From Isoetes taiwanensis (taxonomy: Eukaryota > Streptophyta > Lycopodiopsida > Isoetales > Isoetaceae): a stretch of DNA of 64,000 nt. The notes beneath the pieces are model-generated. The model was not told where the DNA came from and ran no database searches. It saw nothing but the letters and a program-made list of their open reading frames with translations. The DNA is taken from assembly GCA_021234155.1 (NCBI GenBank), contig JAJEKV010000033.1, positions 15,387,422 through 15,451,421 on the forward strand. Direction: 5' to 3'. Position numbers and translations under genes: made by a program. Shown here piece by piece: positions 1 to 11,470 of this stretch. Numbering within the stretch: position 1 is the stretch's first letter; every line of letters begins with the position of its first letter.

Positions 1-361
1 ATTGTGTAAGTGTTGGACCCAGCCCTAAATCCAAAGGCTGAGATTTAATCACTTCATTTAATGGTTGAGATTTCATGTGGTTCACGGGGTATATCAATTA
101 GGTTAGGTTCGATGACAGGGAGTTCGGCATACAGGGAGTTCGACATAAGCAAGAGTAATCGCACAGCCCATTCGGCCTCCTCCTCGCCCCATTTTTTAAG
201 ATCAGAGAATTCCGCTATCATCATCCTCTTTTTCGTCACTCGATTTAGGGTCGCCTTGGCTTTCCTTTCAATTCGATGCAGATTAGGGCTGGCTTCCGAT
301 CTTGCTGCAAACTTAGGTGAGTCGGCACCTTATACTCCAGTTGTAAAAGTCAAACTAAGAT

Positions 362-550
362 ATGAGGTACAGATATCACGGTGCATATTGCAAGCAGTTG
401 GTTGGTGAAGACAAATCAGGTGCTCTTGGCTTCCAAATGAATGCGTCGTTAAAGGAAATGATGATTGCATTTGAAGCTCCTTCAAAACATACCCAACATT
501 CTAGGCTCTCTAGATCTTACAGCACTGTACATAAGTTGAAACCAGGCCAG
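362..550 (+). pseudogene. Captured exon fragment in HelA, family not recognised
   Basis: An open stretch reads MRYRYHGAYCKQLVGEDK and onward to KLKPGQ, and ends at a good splice donor (CAG followed by gtaaat at 551). A further open piece from about 631 to 750 could be the next exon after an acceptor-like 'gatatag'. The second HelA copy has the same segment with frame-breaking indels. I do not recognise the family. It is best read as host gene sequence carried by the Helitron, not as a working gene. Confidence 0.4.
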
Positions 551-892
551 GTAAATCCACGTTTGAGGTTAAATTTGCAATTTGTTTTGTCTTTTGTTGC
601 ATACTTTATATGCTGATATAGAAAGTCTTTGCTGAGGTCCAGGGAAAGCAATGATATGCAGAAAAGTTGCGTCTTTAGTTTTGATAGCACAAAAAAACTA
701 TGCTAATGCAGAAGCTCAGTTTAATGAGTTGCGTGCTTGGAAGGTTTTTATTTAGAACTCCCAGCCTGTATCTACCATCAAGTTTGATTATGACAACGCT
801 TATTTTGGATACTCTCTGTATATGTATGGATATCTATAAGCAATTGGTATTGATTTTACAGAAAAAAAATCCATGAGGCTAATTTTTTGCAG

Positions 893-1170
893 GAAAGTTT
901 AAACTCTGTGGAAGATGATATTGAGCAGAAGCTTGATTCTCAAAGTATACTTGAGACCTTAGCCAGGTAATTATTGGAAGAAGAACTTAGAATACTTTCC
1001 CAGCATGTTGAAGAAAGTTGGAAGTTGGAAAATGCACAACCAAGTGCAAGCGATAATGCAAGTGAACATTTGAAAAATATACAAGAAACAGAGACAGTCA
1101 AAGCTCATTTCAGATCCTTTTTGAAGGACAGAGATGCAAGAATACAGTGGGTTGGAGGGGCAATTCCGAT
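893..1170 (+). pseudogene. Captured coiled-coil exon in HelA
   Basis: Downstream of an acceptor (ttttttgcag, ending 892), a frame reads ESLNSVEDDIEQKLDSQSIL, then a break at about 970, then EEELRILSQHVEESWKLENA and more charged sequence. The heptad-like spacing of Leu/Ile and the high Glu/Lys content suggest a coiled coil. The second copy lies at about 25290-25566. The one-base disagreement near 970 may be a sequencing error or decay. No catalytic motif is visible and the parent gene is not identified. Confidence 0.45.
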
Positions 1171-1418
1171 CTAGACCAGGTTTTCAGTTCCACACGACGA
1201 ACATGCATACGTGCATAACATGCAGACCTGCAATAACATGCATAACTGCAAGTTTGACATAAATTGGACGTTGTTTATTCAACTGAAAAAAGGGAATGTT
1301 TTTTTACCCTATCGAGCTTACAATAGCAGAGCACCGCCGTCCGTTCTGATGCCTACCCTAGCTGCAGAGGTGGACATGGATCGTATTTCTTTTTTATTTT
1401 CTATGGTCGAATTGCTCA

Positions 1419-1886
1419 ATGTCCAGCCATGGCCAAGCTCATCGTGAAGAATTTCTTTATCTGCAATACTGGAAGAACGGGAGCCTAATCACAGTGAGCT
1501 TAATATGCAGTCAAATCTATGAATCCAAAAAGCTAGCCCTGGAAAAGACAGAAAGTCCTACGATTGTTTGGATTTTAAGCCCTACGATTGTTTGGATTTT
1601 AAGCTGCAGATCTTCGATTTTGTTGCAAAGGATGTGGAATAAAGTCCTCCAAATGAAGGATTACCATACTGAAGATGTTGGTCTTAAAGCTTATTTCTAT
1701 TCGGGAGATTGGCAGGAAGTCCAAAATCCCTCCATTTGGCACATGAGCAAGGCAAGTCTAAAAAGAGCACCATGGAATGACTCTGGAATTGGGCCGTTGA
1801 ACATGAGCTTTCTGATGTCGGTAAGCCTTTTTTTAAACTTTTCTCTATTCTGTCAAAAGTTGCATCTCTGTTTTGGTGTAATGTGA
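1419..1886 (+). pseudogene. Captured open reading frame in HelA, unknown
   Basis: A 155-codon open frame containing LKAYFYSGDWQEVQNPSIWH. It includes an exact 24-bp tandem duplication (1557-1604) that repeats eight residues, and it ends in intron-like sequence. The second copy (about 25813-26260) is broken by indels. Family not recognised. It is probably a different captured piece from the coiled-coil exon, because intron-like and non-coding DNA separates them. Confidence 0.35.
1557..1604 (+). repeat. 24-bp tandem duplication
   Basis: Two consecutive copies of the unit beginning cctacgattgtttggatttt. A degraded version is present in the second HelA copy at about 25955-26000, so the duplication predates the copying of HelA. 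Confidence 0.85.
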
Positions 1887-2380
1887 GTTTTCAATGTTCC
1901 TTCTTTCTACTTCAGGGGAGCCTTGGGGCACGTTTTTGGCAGGCTCAATCCAGAATATGGCATCAATCTTGGTTGGGTACAGCCTAATGGATTACGCAAA
2001 TTACATGAGCTTTCAAGCAACAATTCTAACCAAATTCTAGGTCAATAATTCTGTACTATTCTATCAAATTGTAGCTTTAAGCTCAAGAACATGATCAAGG
2101 TCGTTAATTCCTCTTTTACTAGATCTATGCGACCCCTCATCAACTTCTATATGGTTCCTACAATATTCAGCACAAAAACCGCCTTCTAGATGTGATTTGT
2201 TAGGAACAAATTAGGCTTCACTTGGAAAGAGATCGGGTGTTGGCCACAACTATAGTTTCTAGAAATAGACATTAATCTCAACTTCTGCTATCCTAATGCT
2301 ACACGAATCCAAACAATTGATTAATGATACGAAATATCGCAATAAAAAGATGTTCGCACTAAACTGCACATCACATCACT

Positions 2381-2545
2381 CAGCATGAGAAGCAAGTATT
2401 CATCTATGTCAAGCTTGAAGAAGACATGGCTCAACATGAGGCGCAACCATTCATCTATAGCAAGCTTGAAGAAGATAAGCAATTGGAGACTGAAGAGCAA
2501 CAAGCACAAAACCAGGAGAGAGACAATCAACATATGCAAAACTAG
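2381..2545 (+). pseudogene. Glu/Gln-rich captured fragment with a 57-bp internal repeat
   Basis: An open frame reads QHEKQVFIYVKLEED, repeats as QHEAQPFIYSKLEED, continues into a Gln/Glu-rich stretch and stops at 2543-2545. The 57-bp repeat encodes the duplicated xFIYxKLEED motif. The shape suggests a coiled coil or low-complexity linker. It lies about 180 bp before the Helitron 3' hairpin. Family not recognised. Confidence 0.4.
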
Positions 2546-2651
2546 CAGTCAGGCCTCAAGCCTCAATCACGACTTGGTTGAGATACCCGAAGAATGCATC
2601 ATAGAAGACGACTTGACTGACAGCATCTTCGGCAAAACAGTACTACACGTT

Positions 2652-2722
2652 TTTCTCATTGCGACCAAACATTTGAGGCTTCCAACTTATTTGCGACCAA
2701 AACATTTGAGGCTCCCAACTTA
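2652..2722 (+). repeat. Subterminal 30-bp direct repeat of HelA
   Basis: Two near-identical units of about 34 bp (core catttgaggctyccaactta) lie directly upstream of the terminal hairpin. The same pair is in the second copy at about 27045-27105. Confidence 0.8.
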
Positions 2723-2723
2723 T

Positions 2724-2751
2724 GCCCAGCAACGCTGGGCACCATTACTAG
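2724..2751 (+). other. Helitron 3' terminus: hairpin plus CTAG
   Basis: GCCCAGC-AAC-GCTGGGC forms a 7-bp stem at 2724-2740, then ACCATTA, then CTAG. This matches the canonical plant Helitron 3' end (GC-rich hairpin about 10-12 nt before CTRR). Confidence 0.9.
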
Positions 2752-2789
2752 TTCTTATTAGTAGAATATACTCCCCACACTGGCTGCCT

Positions 2790-3407
2790 TTAGAAAACTT
2801 CCACTCTTGTAGCAGCAGAGGAAGAACATGACAACAGAAGATAAGCTATCACCTACTAGATCGAATTTGCGCATTGTAGTTAAAAAGCATAGTAGAACTA
2901 GATCCCTCAAAATGGCTCTTTGAAGGCAAAAAATCTCACCTGATCTCCCACAAAGCTTAGGAACTCCAAAGAAGCATTTGCAACAAACTTCTTTTGTACA
3001 ACACTGATAAGTATACGCACTCCTTCAACAATAGAATATAAGCATATCAAAATATTACTGGCAATAAGGTACCTGAAGAAATATGCAGCAGAGTGATTTA
3101 CTTCAATGCTCTGCTAAAAAGAAACAACAATATGCTTTTTGTTACTTACTCTAAAGAAGACTCGCCTCTGTAGCTAAGATTATAAATTAGGGCAAAAGCT
3201 AGTAAGCTCAGCAAAAAACCCAATATACGAAGTAATAAGTTAGATAGACCTAGTACAAATATTGGGCTTAAATCTTGGATATGAAGTCGCCAAAGCAGAG
3301 TATGTAGTAGACCCTTGAGAATAGGCAGATTGTAAATATATTTCGATGCATAACTTAGCATGCAAATATGAAAAAGTCTTAGCCAAAGCCTTCTGGTGTG
3401 CCTTTTG
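2790..3407 (-). pseudogene. CASP-like (CASPL/DUF588) membrane protein gene, 3'-truncated
   Basis: CASP-like proteins are plant four-helix membrane proteins related to the Casparian-strip scaffold. Three exons are visible. Exon 1 (3150-3407) encodes membrane segment 1, LLLRILGFLLSLLAFALIYN. Exon 2 (2940-3108) encodes AAYFFRYLIASNILICLYSI and ends FVGDQ. Exon 3 (2790-2852) begins VIAYLLLSCSSSAATRVE and stops. FVGDQ joined to VIAYLLLS across an 87-bp intron in phase 0 is the conserved CASPL third-helix motif and intron position. The resemblance is closest to the CASPL4 type (SSAATRV). The fourth helix is absent because the array junction cuts the gene, no clear start codon exists (a stop lies at 3408-3410), and the first intron is only 41 nt. 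I therefore call it broken. Confidence 0.75.
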
Positions 3408-4078
3408 CTAGTTTTTTTTTTTCTGTTTGATTTATTTAAAGTACCCACTGCAGTAAGTTTATTGGCTCATTATAAGTGGCATTTTAGATACATTAAACAA
3501 AAACATCATAGGGATGCATTAAGACGAATAAGTTACCTAGCTTTAAAATTCAATTGGACTATAGCATGCTCTAGGCTATTTTTTTTTAGGGTCATAATCA
3601 AGAGAGTTCTAGGATCTCTTGTTATGTAATCTTTGAAATCATCAAGTTTTCCCGAGCTTCCTTTCCTTTGTCTCTCTGTGTCAATGCTGCTCAATTACTT
3701 GTTGAGCGTCATTACTCAGAGAAGCAGTGAAATAGAGGCTCGCAGAAATATTGGTGCTTCTAAAGGTGCCGTGAATGGGCTTTCAAGCACTCTGATTGAT
3801 TACCAATCTCGAAAATGGGAGCTTAGTTGCTTGCTAGGGTTCGTCCTCTAACACTTTAGTTCAAAGTTAAGTTCTAGTTTTAAGTTCTAAGGTGATCATT
3901 GACCACTATTGTAGATTTCTTTTTCCCTTGTACGGAATCACATTTGTTCAGATATCTCTAATATATAATTGTAATATGGCCGATAAGAAGGCAGCTTAAA
4001 TGTACTCATATAGTATATGTTTTCTATGTTTAGTATTGCAAATGTGTAAGCGCCAAATTTTTTTAGAAAAATGAAGGT

Positions 4079-4185
4079 GTTTCGAATCTTCGAACGTGAC
4101 GCTTCTTCTAGAGGTCCCGATGGTTCTGAGGCTTCAATTGTGGGTTCTAGAGAGATGTGGATCCCTCTATCTTGGTATAAATATA
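4079..4185 (+). promoter_or_regulatory. Heat-shock-element promoter with TATA box (B1)
   Basis: Degraded heat-shock elements (TTCgAATcTTCgAAcg at 4081, then TTCtTCTAGA) lie about 80-100 bp before TATAAATATA at 4176-4185. Missing 'tg' dinucleotides compared with the B2 copy account for the imperfect spacing and look like base-calling loss at CNG sites. Orientation is rightward. Confidence 0.6.
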
Positions 4186-6200
4186 GAGGAGCCGAACACG
4201 CTGAAGTTAAAGTCGATATTTATAGTAGCCGGTGTTTAAGGATTTCGTGGCAATCGCCCTGCTTTACGATAAAAATTTTGAGAAAGCTTAGCCGTGACTA
4301 TACATTTGTTGAGATAGAAATTCGGCTTTTCTCAAAGAGCATAAATACCATCCTTTTCGCGAGAGCAAGTTGTCCGGGCGCTTGAAGGAAGGAATAGAAG
4401 CTAGCTACTTTAAGCTTTGCTAGTCTGTCAGAGAAAAAGCAAGGCTTGCATTACTCGTATTTTGCTCAATAGCAAAGTTGAATTGATTCCACAGAGTAGC
4501 GGATTCCTTCCTCCGAATATGCTTGCCCTGAAAACCTATTTGCTTGGAAAGGCTACTCTTATGGACAAGTTCGAACTCGGATTAGCGCCGACAGACTTTG
4601 AAGCAAACGGCCGACGCATCAGAGTAATTTCTGGGGCTATTGCCGATCGCGATCTTGCGTTGTTTTCGCTTCATCCGCTTCAAAGCTTTGAACTCCGCTT
4701 CAAATCCCTCGCGATAACACGTTGTTTGAAGGGTGAATTCGTGTTTATTTTGTTAGTGTCCACTTTCCTAATTGCCATTTCTTGCAGATATTTTTGGAAG
4801 GCCCTAGTTAGGATGCAAGGTGCGTTACCATGACACACAAAAGGACACAATGATGTTACGATCCGCCAATGTATGCAAAATGACTTTTGATATCTATTCT
4901 TACATGTTTTGTGCATTGATTCATGAAATAGGCTATGAGATGGCGATCAATTACAGATGGCAAGGGCTTTGGAAGTTGGGTAAGAGGTTACAAACCCAAG
5001 CTTGCAATATTGCGAAAGGCAAGCTTCACAAGATTGCGTGATTAATTATGAATGGAAAGGGACTTATGGCCTTGGTGAGTATCCGGTTGCAAAGGCAGCC
5101 TTTTGGGACAATATAAAAGTGTGATTTTCTGTTTTGTTGTAGCTTTATAGATAAGCATGTGTTGAGCTTTAAAAGCAAGCGAACAATATAACATGTTTTG
5201 TGGCTATGGTGTCATCTTGATGTTGTTAGTTGACCGCATGGCGTAACCTTATAACCATCTTCAAGGTCAACAGCGGGCGGTTTACATGGATATATTAAAG
5301 TGTTGCTTTTAGCTTGTGAAATGGCAGCCAATTAGCAAAATGGCAGCCAACTAGCAAATCAAACCCGAGAAGGGCTCAAACCTTACATCGGCTCTAAATT
5401 GCATGGCTTTACGCTTTTTTATTTTCTTCATATGAAATATGCAAAGATTGCACCATCGAGATGAAACATACAAAACCCATTCTTTAGAAGCATGCAAATC
5501 CACCATAGATATTTATGACAATCAAGCATGTAAATCCATGATACATCTAACATGTCATTTGTCTTGTTTTGTGAATGCTATCTTTTTATGTTTCTATTAG
5601 ATAATTTACATTAAACCTTAACGATATTATCGGGTTGGGGAGCCATGGGTTTAGCTGGTGTATTTGTGAAAAGTAACGCTTTTAGGCTTAGAAAGGATTC
5701 AATTTATGATTTTCTCTAGTACTTTATCTCGCAGAGGTTTTCAGCTAGAGTGATCTTTCCGTGTACTTGTGAAATATCTTGCAGATTGGAATCGAGAGCG
5801 CATTTAAATACGCTCTTGGTTTATAGAGATTGAAACCCTAGATTGCAAGAGCGCTTGCCATTTGGTTTGCAAGAGGGCCGAATTTGCAGAGGATTCTGAA
5901 ACACATGTTGTGAATGTGTTTATTCAAAGAGGTAATGAATGCTATAACCTAATTCCAGCTTAGTCATACTTTGATATGCATGAACCGCCATCCTTGCCGA
6001 GTAATTTGTCAATGTTTCTTCCTCAAAATCTATTCGCTTTTCGCTTGTCCTATAGAATGCCTGGGCTAGTGCCCATCCATAACTCTTTTGATTTGAAGGG
6101 AATAATGGCATTGATTTTGTCGCATCTAGTCGCATTCTACATATATTAGGTATCTTGTCGATGAGAATAGCTAGTAGACACATCAAATGATGTGCCTCAT
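4186..6200 (+). other. B1 region downstream of the promoter: no confident CDS
   Basis: There are splice-like signals (ttcttgcag at 4779-4787, ggtaag at 4979, ttg/gtgagt near 5070), but the interval between the second pair is only about 36 nt. A short open piece runs MTFDIYSYMFCALIHEIGYE (about 4878-4979). Frames conflict between copies. The stretch 5200-5920 is AT-rich with no coding signal. It may be leader, introns and small exons of the heat-shock-promoter transcript. Confidence 0.3.
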
Positions 6201-6204
6201 GGTA

Positions 6205-6770
6205 ATGGCCCATCTAGGCCCGGAAGACAAGAAAATAACTTTCAAGCCACCAAGTATTAGTGTTGACGATATGGTGCTTTGACAAAGCACACACAAAACA
6301 AAGACAGACAAAGGAAGAAAAAACCATGCATGTGAAGATCTCGCAGCAGCTATAAAATTGTTCAAATTGCAAGATCCAAGTGGTCCATATAGGCAGAGGG
6401 AGGAACTTCCCTCGTTAAAGGTCTTTTCTCAAGAAACTTTCCTAAAATGGGAGTCATATGGTCATGTCGAAATTAACCTTTTTAAGTATTACAAAACAAG
6501 ATGTTAAACTCGGCTATGCCATGGATACCATGCCACACATTATTAAGTTTTTCTATCATAACACACATGATGCTTCACTCTCACCCACCTCTCAACATTT
6601 CTTTTTATGTGCAGCTCAAATTTTGGAGAAATTTTGGAGAAATTTGTATCCGATAACAATCAAGTATGGGGCTTGCAAACTATCCTTATTTCTTTGCTCC
6701 CATTTTTTCAGTCATCGCACTATTGGACTTTTCGTGAGCACTTTCGTGAGCATGCTATCTTTCTAATGGG
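6205..6770 (+). pseudogene. Recurring open segment of B units, unknown family (B1)
   Basis: Merging copies gives a segment of about 190 codons starting MAHLGLEDKKITFKPPSISV, with LLKLQDPSGPYR, FLKWESYGHVEINLFKYYKN and FGYAMDTMPHIIKFFYHNTH. It looks like real protein (mixed hydrophobic and charged, no low complexity) and is found in B1, B2, B5, B1' and B2'. No copy is open throughout; breaks fall at indels near CG/CNG sites. It lies on the same strand as, and about 2 kb downstream of, the heat-shock promoter, so it may be a late exon of that transcript. I recognise no family. Confidence 0.4.
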
Positions 6771-7494
6771 CGTGTTAGGGGTCCCTCCCGTGTTTTGCAT
6801 AAACCGGTTATGTATGGGGATGAGCCTGTGGTGATTACAACTATTGTTTAATTGTTTATGACCTTGGGGCAGCGTATATGCAACTAGAATACCGTAGAGG
6901 TGGAAACCAGGTACATTTGATGTTGTTGATCATAGTCATCAACTCTTCCATATTCGACTTGTTGCAGAGCATATACTCATTGTCATGCCACCGCTTTGTC
7001 CCAAATGTAGAGATGTGACAGGTTGTAGTTTGTAGTTGAAAATAGTTGAAAGTTTCGAACCTATTATAGACATCAATTACCCTACATATTTCAAATTTAG
7101 CAATAATTGCATGATAAGTTTCATTTAATTGTCGTGTCTATGCTATGTGGTTGAGATGCTTAATTATCTTATACATTGACCCAATACATTTTGTACCAAC
7201 TCTATATGAGGGCAACCCTCTCCCAGTAGCACTTTGTTTGGGTTGGCATGTAATGTTGATATAGTGTCTTTTCGTGAATCGATTGTATATTTGTGATCAA
7301 AGACATTTAAATTAAACATATATTACATCATTAAGGCTACGACTTATCTAAGTGAAACACTCTATACATGGCTTTTCTGGCAATCATGCCTATGAGAGAT
7401 TGATTAGTTCCGTTGGAAGTTTTGAAGAAATGGGGTTACACTTATTCTTATTAGTAGAATATACTCCCCACAAATGGGTTGCCTTTAGAAAACT

Positions 7495-8103
7495 TCCACT
7501 CTTGTAGCAAAGCAGAGGAAGAACATGACAACGTAAGATAAGCTATCACCGCTAGATCGAATTTGGCGCATTGTAGTTAAAAAGCATAGTAGAACTAGAT
7601 CCCTCAAAATGGCTCTTTGAAGGCAAAAAATCTCACCTGATCTCCCACAAAGCTTAGGAACTCCAAAGAAGCATTTGCAACAAACTTCTTTTGTACAACA
7701 CTGATAAGTATACGCACTCCTTCAACAATAGAATATAAGCATATCAAAATATTACTGGCAATAAGGTACCTGAAGAAATATGCAGCAGAGTGATTTACTT
7801 CAATGCTCTGCTAAAAGGAAATAACAATATGCTTTTTGTTACTTACTCTAAAGAAGACTCGCCTCTGTAGCTAAGATTATAAATTAGGGCAAAAGCTAGT
7901 AAGCTCAGCAAAAAACCCAATATACGAAGTAATAAGTTAGATAGACTAGTACAAATATTGGGCTTAAATCTTGGATATGAAGTCGCCAAAGCAGAGTATG
8001 TAGTAGACCCTTGAGAATAGGTAGATCGTAAATATATTTCGATGCATAACTTAGCATGCAAATATGAAAAAGTCTTAGCCAAAGCCTTCTGCTGTGCCTT
8101 TTG
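7495..8103 (-). pseudogene. CASP-like gene fragment (B2)
   Basis: Same three-exon layout as in B1: exon 2 at 7637-7805, exon 1 at 7847-8103, and a 41-nt first intron. The acceptor before VIAYLLLS reads 'tagcg' here instead of the 'tagcag' of the 37073 copy, a change at a CNG site. Membrane segment 1 is unbroken. The fourth helix is missing, as in every copy. Confidence 0.7.
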
Positions 8104-8760
8104 CTAGTTTTTTTTTTTCTGTTTGATTTATTTAAAGTACCCACTGCAGTAAGTTTATTGGCTCATTATAAGTGGCATTTTACATCATAGGGATGCATTA
8201 AGATGAATAAGTTACCTAGCTTTAAAATTCAATTGGACTATAGCATGCTCTAGGCTATTTTTTTTTAGGGTCATAATCAAGAGAGTTCTAGGATCTCTTG
8301 TCATGTAATCTTTGAAAGCATCAAGTTTTCCCGAGCTTCCTTTCCTTTGTCTCTCTGTGTCAATGCTGCTCAATTACTTGTTGAGCGTCATTACTTAAAG
8401 AAGCAGTGAAATAGAGGCTCGCAGAAATATTGGTGCTTCTAAAGGTGCCGTGAATGGGCTTTCAAGCACTCTGATTGATTACCAATCTCGAAAATGGGAG
8501 CTTAGTTGCTTGCTAGGGTTCGTCCTCTAACACTTTAGTTCAAAGTTAAGTTCTAGTTTTAAGTTCTAAGGTGATCATTGACCACTATTGTAGATTTCTT
8601 TTTTTTATTGTACCTAATCACATTTTTTCAGATATCTCTAATATATAATTGTAATATGGCCGATAAGAAGGCAGCTTAAATGTACTCATATAGTATATGT
8701 TTTCTATGTTTAGTATTGCAAATGTGTAAGCGCCAAAAATTTTTAGAAAAATGCAGGTGT

Positions 8761-8870
8761 TTCTGGAATCTTCTGGAACGTACCAGTTCTTCTAGAGGCC
8801 CCGATGGTTCTGGAGGCTTCAATTGTGGGTTCTAGAGAGATGTGGATCCCTCTATCTTGGTATAAATATA
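8761..8870 (+). promoter_or_regulatory. Heat-shock promoter, best-preserved copy (B2)
   Basis: TTCtgGAAtcTTCtgGAA at 8761-8778 is a perfect run of four alternating nTTCn/nGAAn units, the heat-shock-factor binding element. A near-perfect three-unit element, TTCtgGAGgcTTC, follows at 8808-8820. TTCtTCTAGAG lies between them and TTCTAGAGAG lies after the second. TATAAATATA is at 8861-8870, about 80 bp from the first element, a spacing typical of plant heat-shock genes. Transcription would run right from about 8895, away from the minus-strand CASP-like gene. Function is inferred from motif and spacing only. Confidence 0.75.
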
Positions 8871-10884
8871 GAGGAGCCGAACACGCTGAAGTTGAAGTCG
8901 ATGTTTATAGTAGCCGGTGTAAGCGAAGGATTTCTGTGGCAATCGCCCTGTTTTCGATAAAATTTTTGAGAAAGCTTAGCCGTGACTATACATTTGTTGA
9001 GATAGAAATTCGCTTTTCTCAAAGAGCATAAATACCAGATCCTTTTCAGCGAGCAAGTTGTCCGGACGCCTGGGAAGGAATAGAAGCTAGCTACTTTAAG
9101 CTTTGCTAGTCTCTGCTGAGAAAAGCAAGGCTTGCATTACTCGTATTTTGCTCAATAGCGGAATTGATTCCACAGAGTAGCGGATTCCTTCCTCCGTAAT
9201 ATGCTTCGTCTCGAAAACCTATTTGCTTGGAAAGGCTACTCTTATGGACAAGTTCAACTCGATTAGCTACCATGACTTTGAAGCAAACGGCCGACGATAG
9301 AGTAATTTCGAAGGGGCTATTGCCGCATCGCGATCTTGCAAGTTTTTAGCTTCATCCGCTTCAAAGCTTTGAACTCCGCTTCAAATCCTCGCCGATAACA
9401 CGTTGTTTGAAGGGTGAATTCGTGTTTATTTTTGTTAGTGTCCACTTTCCTAATTGCCATTTCTTGCGTATATTTTTGAAGGCCCTAGTTAGGATGCAAG
9501 GTGCGTTACCATGACACACAAAAGGACACAATGATGTTACGATCGCCAATGTATGCAAAAATGACTTTTGATATCTATTCTTACATGTTTTGTGCATTGA
9601 TTCATGAAATAGGCTATGAAATGGCGGATCAATTCTGATGGCAAGGGCTTTGGAAGTTGGGTAAGAGGTTACAAAACCAAGCTTGCAATATTGCAGAAAG
9701 GCAAGCTTCACAAGATTGCAGGATTAATTATGAATGGAAAGGGACTTATGGCCTTGGTGAGTATCCGTTGCGGTAGCCTTTTGGGACAATATAAAAGTGT
9801 GATTTTCTGTTTTGTTGTAGCTTTATAGATAAGCATGTGTTGAGCTTTAAAAGCAAGCGAACAATATAACATGTTTTGTGGCTATGGTGTCATCTTGATG
9901 TTGTTAGTTGACCGCATGGCGTAACCTTTATAACCATCTTCAAGGTCAAGAGGCGCGCTTTGCATGGATATATTAAAGTGTTGCTTTTAGCTTGTGAAAT
10001 GGCAGCCAATTAGCAAAATGGCAGCCAACTAGCAAATCAAACCCGAAGGGCTCAAACCTTATCAGGCTCTAAATTGCATGGCTTTACTTTTTTTATTTTC
10101 TTCATATGAAATATGCAAAGATTGCAGCTTAGATCGAGATGAAACATACAAAACCCATTCTTTAGAAGCATGCAAATCCACCATAGATATTTTTCATGCA
10201 CAATCGGGCATGTAAATCCATGATACATCTAACATGTCATTTGTCTTGTTTTGTGAATGCTATCTTTTTATGTTTCTATTAGATAATTTACATTAAACCT
10301 TAACGATATTATTACTGGTTGGGGAGCCATGGGTTTAGCTGGTGTATTTGTGAAAAGTAACGTTTTTAGGCTTAGAAAGGATTCAATTTATGATTTTCTC
10401 TAGTACTTTATCTCGAGAGAGGTTTTCAGCTAGAGCGATCTTTCCAGTACTTGTGAAATATCTTGCGATTGGAATCGAGCGCATTTAAATACGCCTTGGT
10501 TTATAGAGATTGAAACCCTAGATTGCAAGAGCGCTTTGCCATTTGGTTTGCAAGAGGGCCGAATTTGCAGGAGGATTCTCAAAACATGTTGTGAATGTGT
10601 TTATTCAAAGAGGTAATGAATGCTATAACCTAATTCCAGCTTAGTCATACTTTGATATGCATGAACCGCCATCCTTTTGCCGAAAGTAATTTGTCAATGT
10701 TTCTTCCTCAAAATCTATTCGCTTTCTTTTGTCCTATACAATGCCTCGGGCTAGTGCCCATCCATAACTCTTGATTTGAAGGGAATAATGGCATTGATTT
10801 TGTCGCATCTAGCTGCATTCTACATATATTAGGTATCTTGCCGAGAATAGCTAGTAGACACATCGATGATGTGCTCATTGGGTA

Positions 10885-11470
10885 ATGGCCCATCTAGGCC
10901 CGAAGACAAGAAAATAACTTTCAAGCCACCAAGTATTAGTGTTGATTTGATATGGTGCTTTAACAAAGCACACACAAAAACAAAGACATTGCAAAGGAAG
11001 AAAAAACCATGCATGTGAAGATCTGCAGCTAGCTATAAAATTGTTCGAAATTGCAAGATCCAAGTGGTCCATATAGGCGGGAGGGAGGAACTTCCTGTTA
11101 CAAGGTCTTTTCTCTCAAACTTTTCTAAAATGGGAGTCATATGGTCATGTCGAAATTAACCTTTTTAAGTATTACAAAAACAAGATGTTAAACTTCGCTA
11201 TGCCATGGATACCATGCCACACATTATTAAGTTTTTCTATCATAACACACATGATGCTTCACTCTCAGCCACCTCTCAACATTTCTTTTTATGTGCAGCT
11301 CAGCTTGAGAAATTTTGGAGAAATTTGTATCCGATAACAATCTGTTATGGGGCTTGCAAAATATCCTTATTTCTTTGCTCCCATTTTTTCACCATCGCAC
11401 TATTGGACTTTCGTTCAGAGCACTTTCGTGAGCATGCTATCTTTCTGAATGGGCGCATTAGGGTCCCTCC
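10885..11470 (+). pseudogene. Recurring open segment of B units (B2)
   Basis: Homologous to 6205-6770. The part covering AMDTMPHIIKFFYHNTHDAS (about 11200-11262) is open. The upstream part is broken by indels near 10985, 11045 and 11085. Family unknown. Confidence 0.4.

Larger units (their letters stand above)
1..2751 (+). mobile_element. Helitron HelA, copy 1 (5' end cut by window start)
   Basis: Non-autonomous Helitron. Base 1 matches base 24214 of the complete copy at 24197-27134, so only about 17 nt of the 5' end lie outside the window. The 3' end has the diagnostic layout: a 7-bp-stem hairpin at 2724-2740, seven spacer bases, then CTAG at 2748-2751 followed by a host T. No Rep/helicase coding is visible, so it would need enzymes from elsewhere. 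It carries exon-like fragments of unrecognised genes, listed separately. It sits in a B unit at the same site as the second copy. Confidence 0.85.
2752..7457 (+). repeat. B unit 1 of the 4.7-kb tandem array
   Basis: Tandem unit, with the boundary set at the attagtag/aatatactcc junction. From left to right it holds a minus-strand CASP-like gene fragment, a heat-shock promoter facing right, a region with splice-like sites (4780-5130), AT-rich non-coding DNA, and an open segment near 6205-6770. This copy and its counterpart at 27135-31841 share private variants (an extra c in 'gatagacctag', 'ttctggtgtgcc') that B2 lacks. Confidence 0.85.

Noticed and set aside
5920-6213. Minus-strand ORF in B1 (97 codons)
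   Set aside because: Not preserved in other B units and overlaps the stronger plus-strand open segment.
6895-7020. Resemblance of a B-unit frame to a PPR repeat or M3 peptidase end (ALLYAKC)
   Set aside because: A seven-residue match without flanking repeat or HExxH context; frames conflict between copies.
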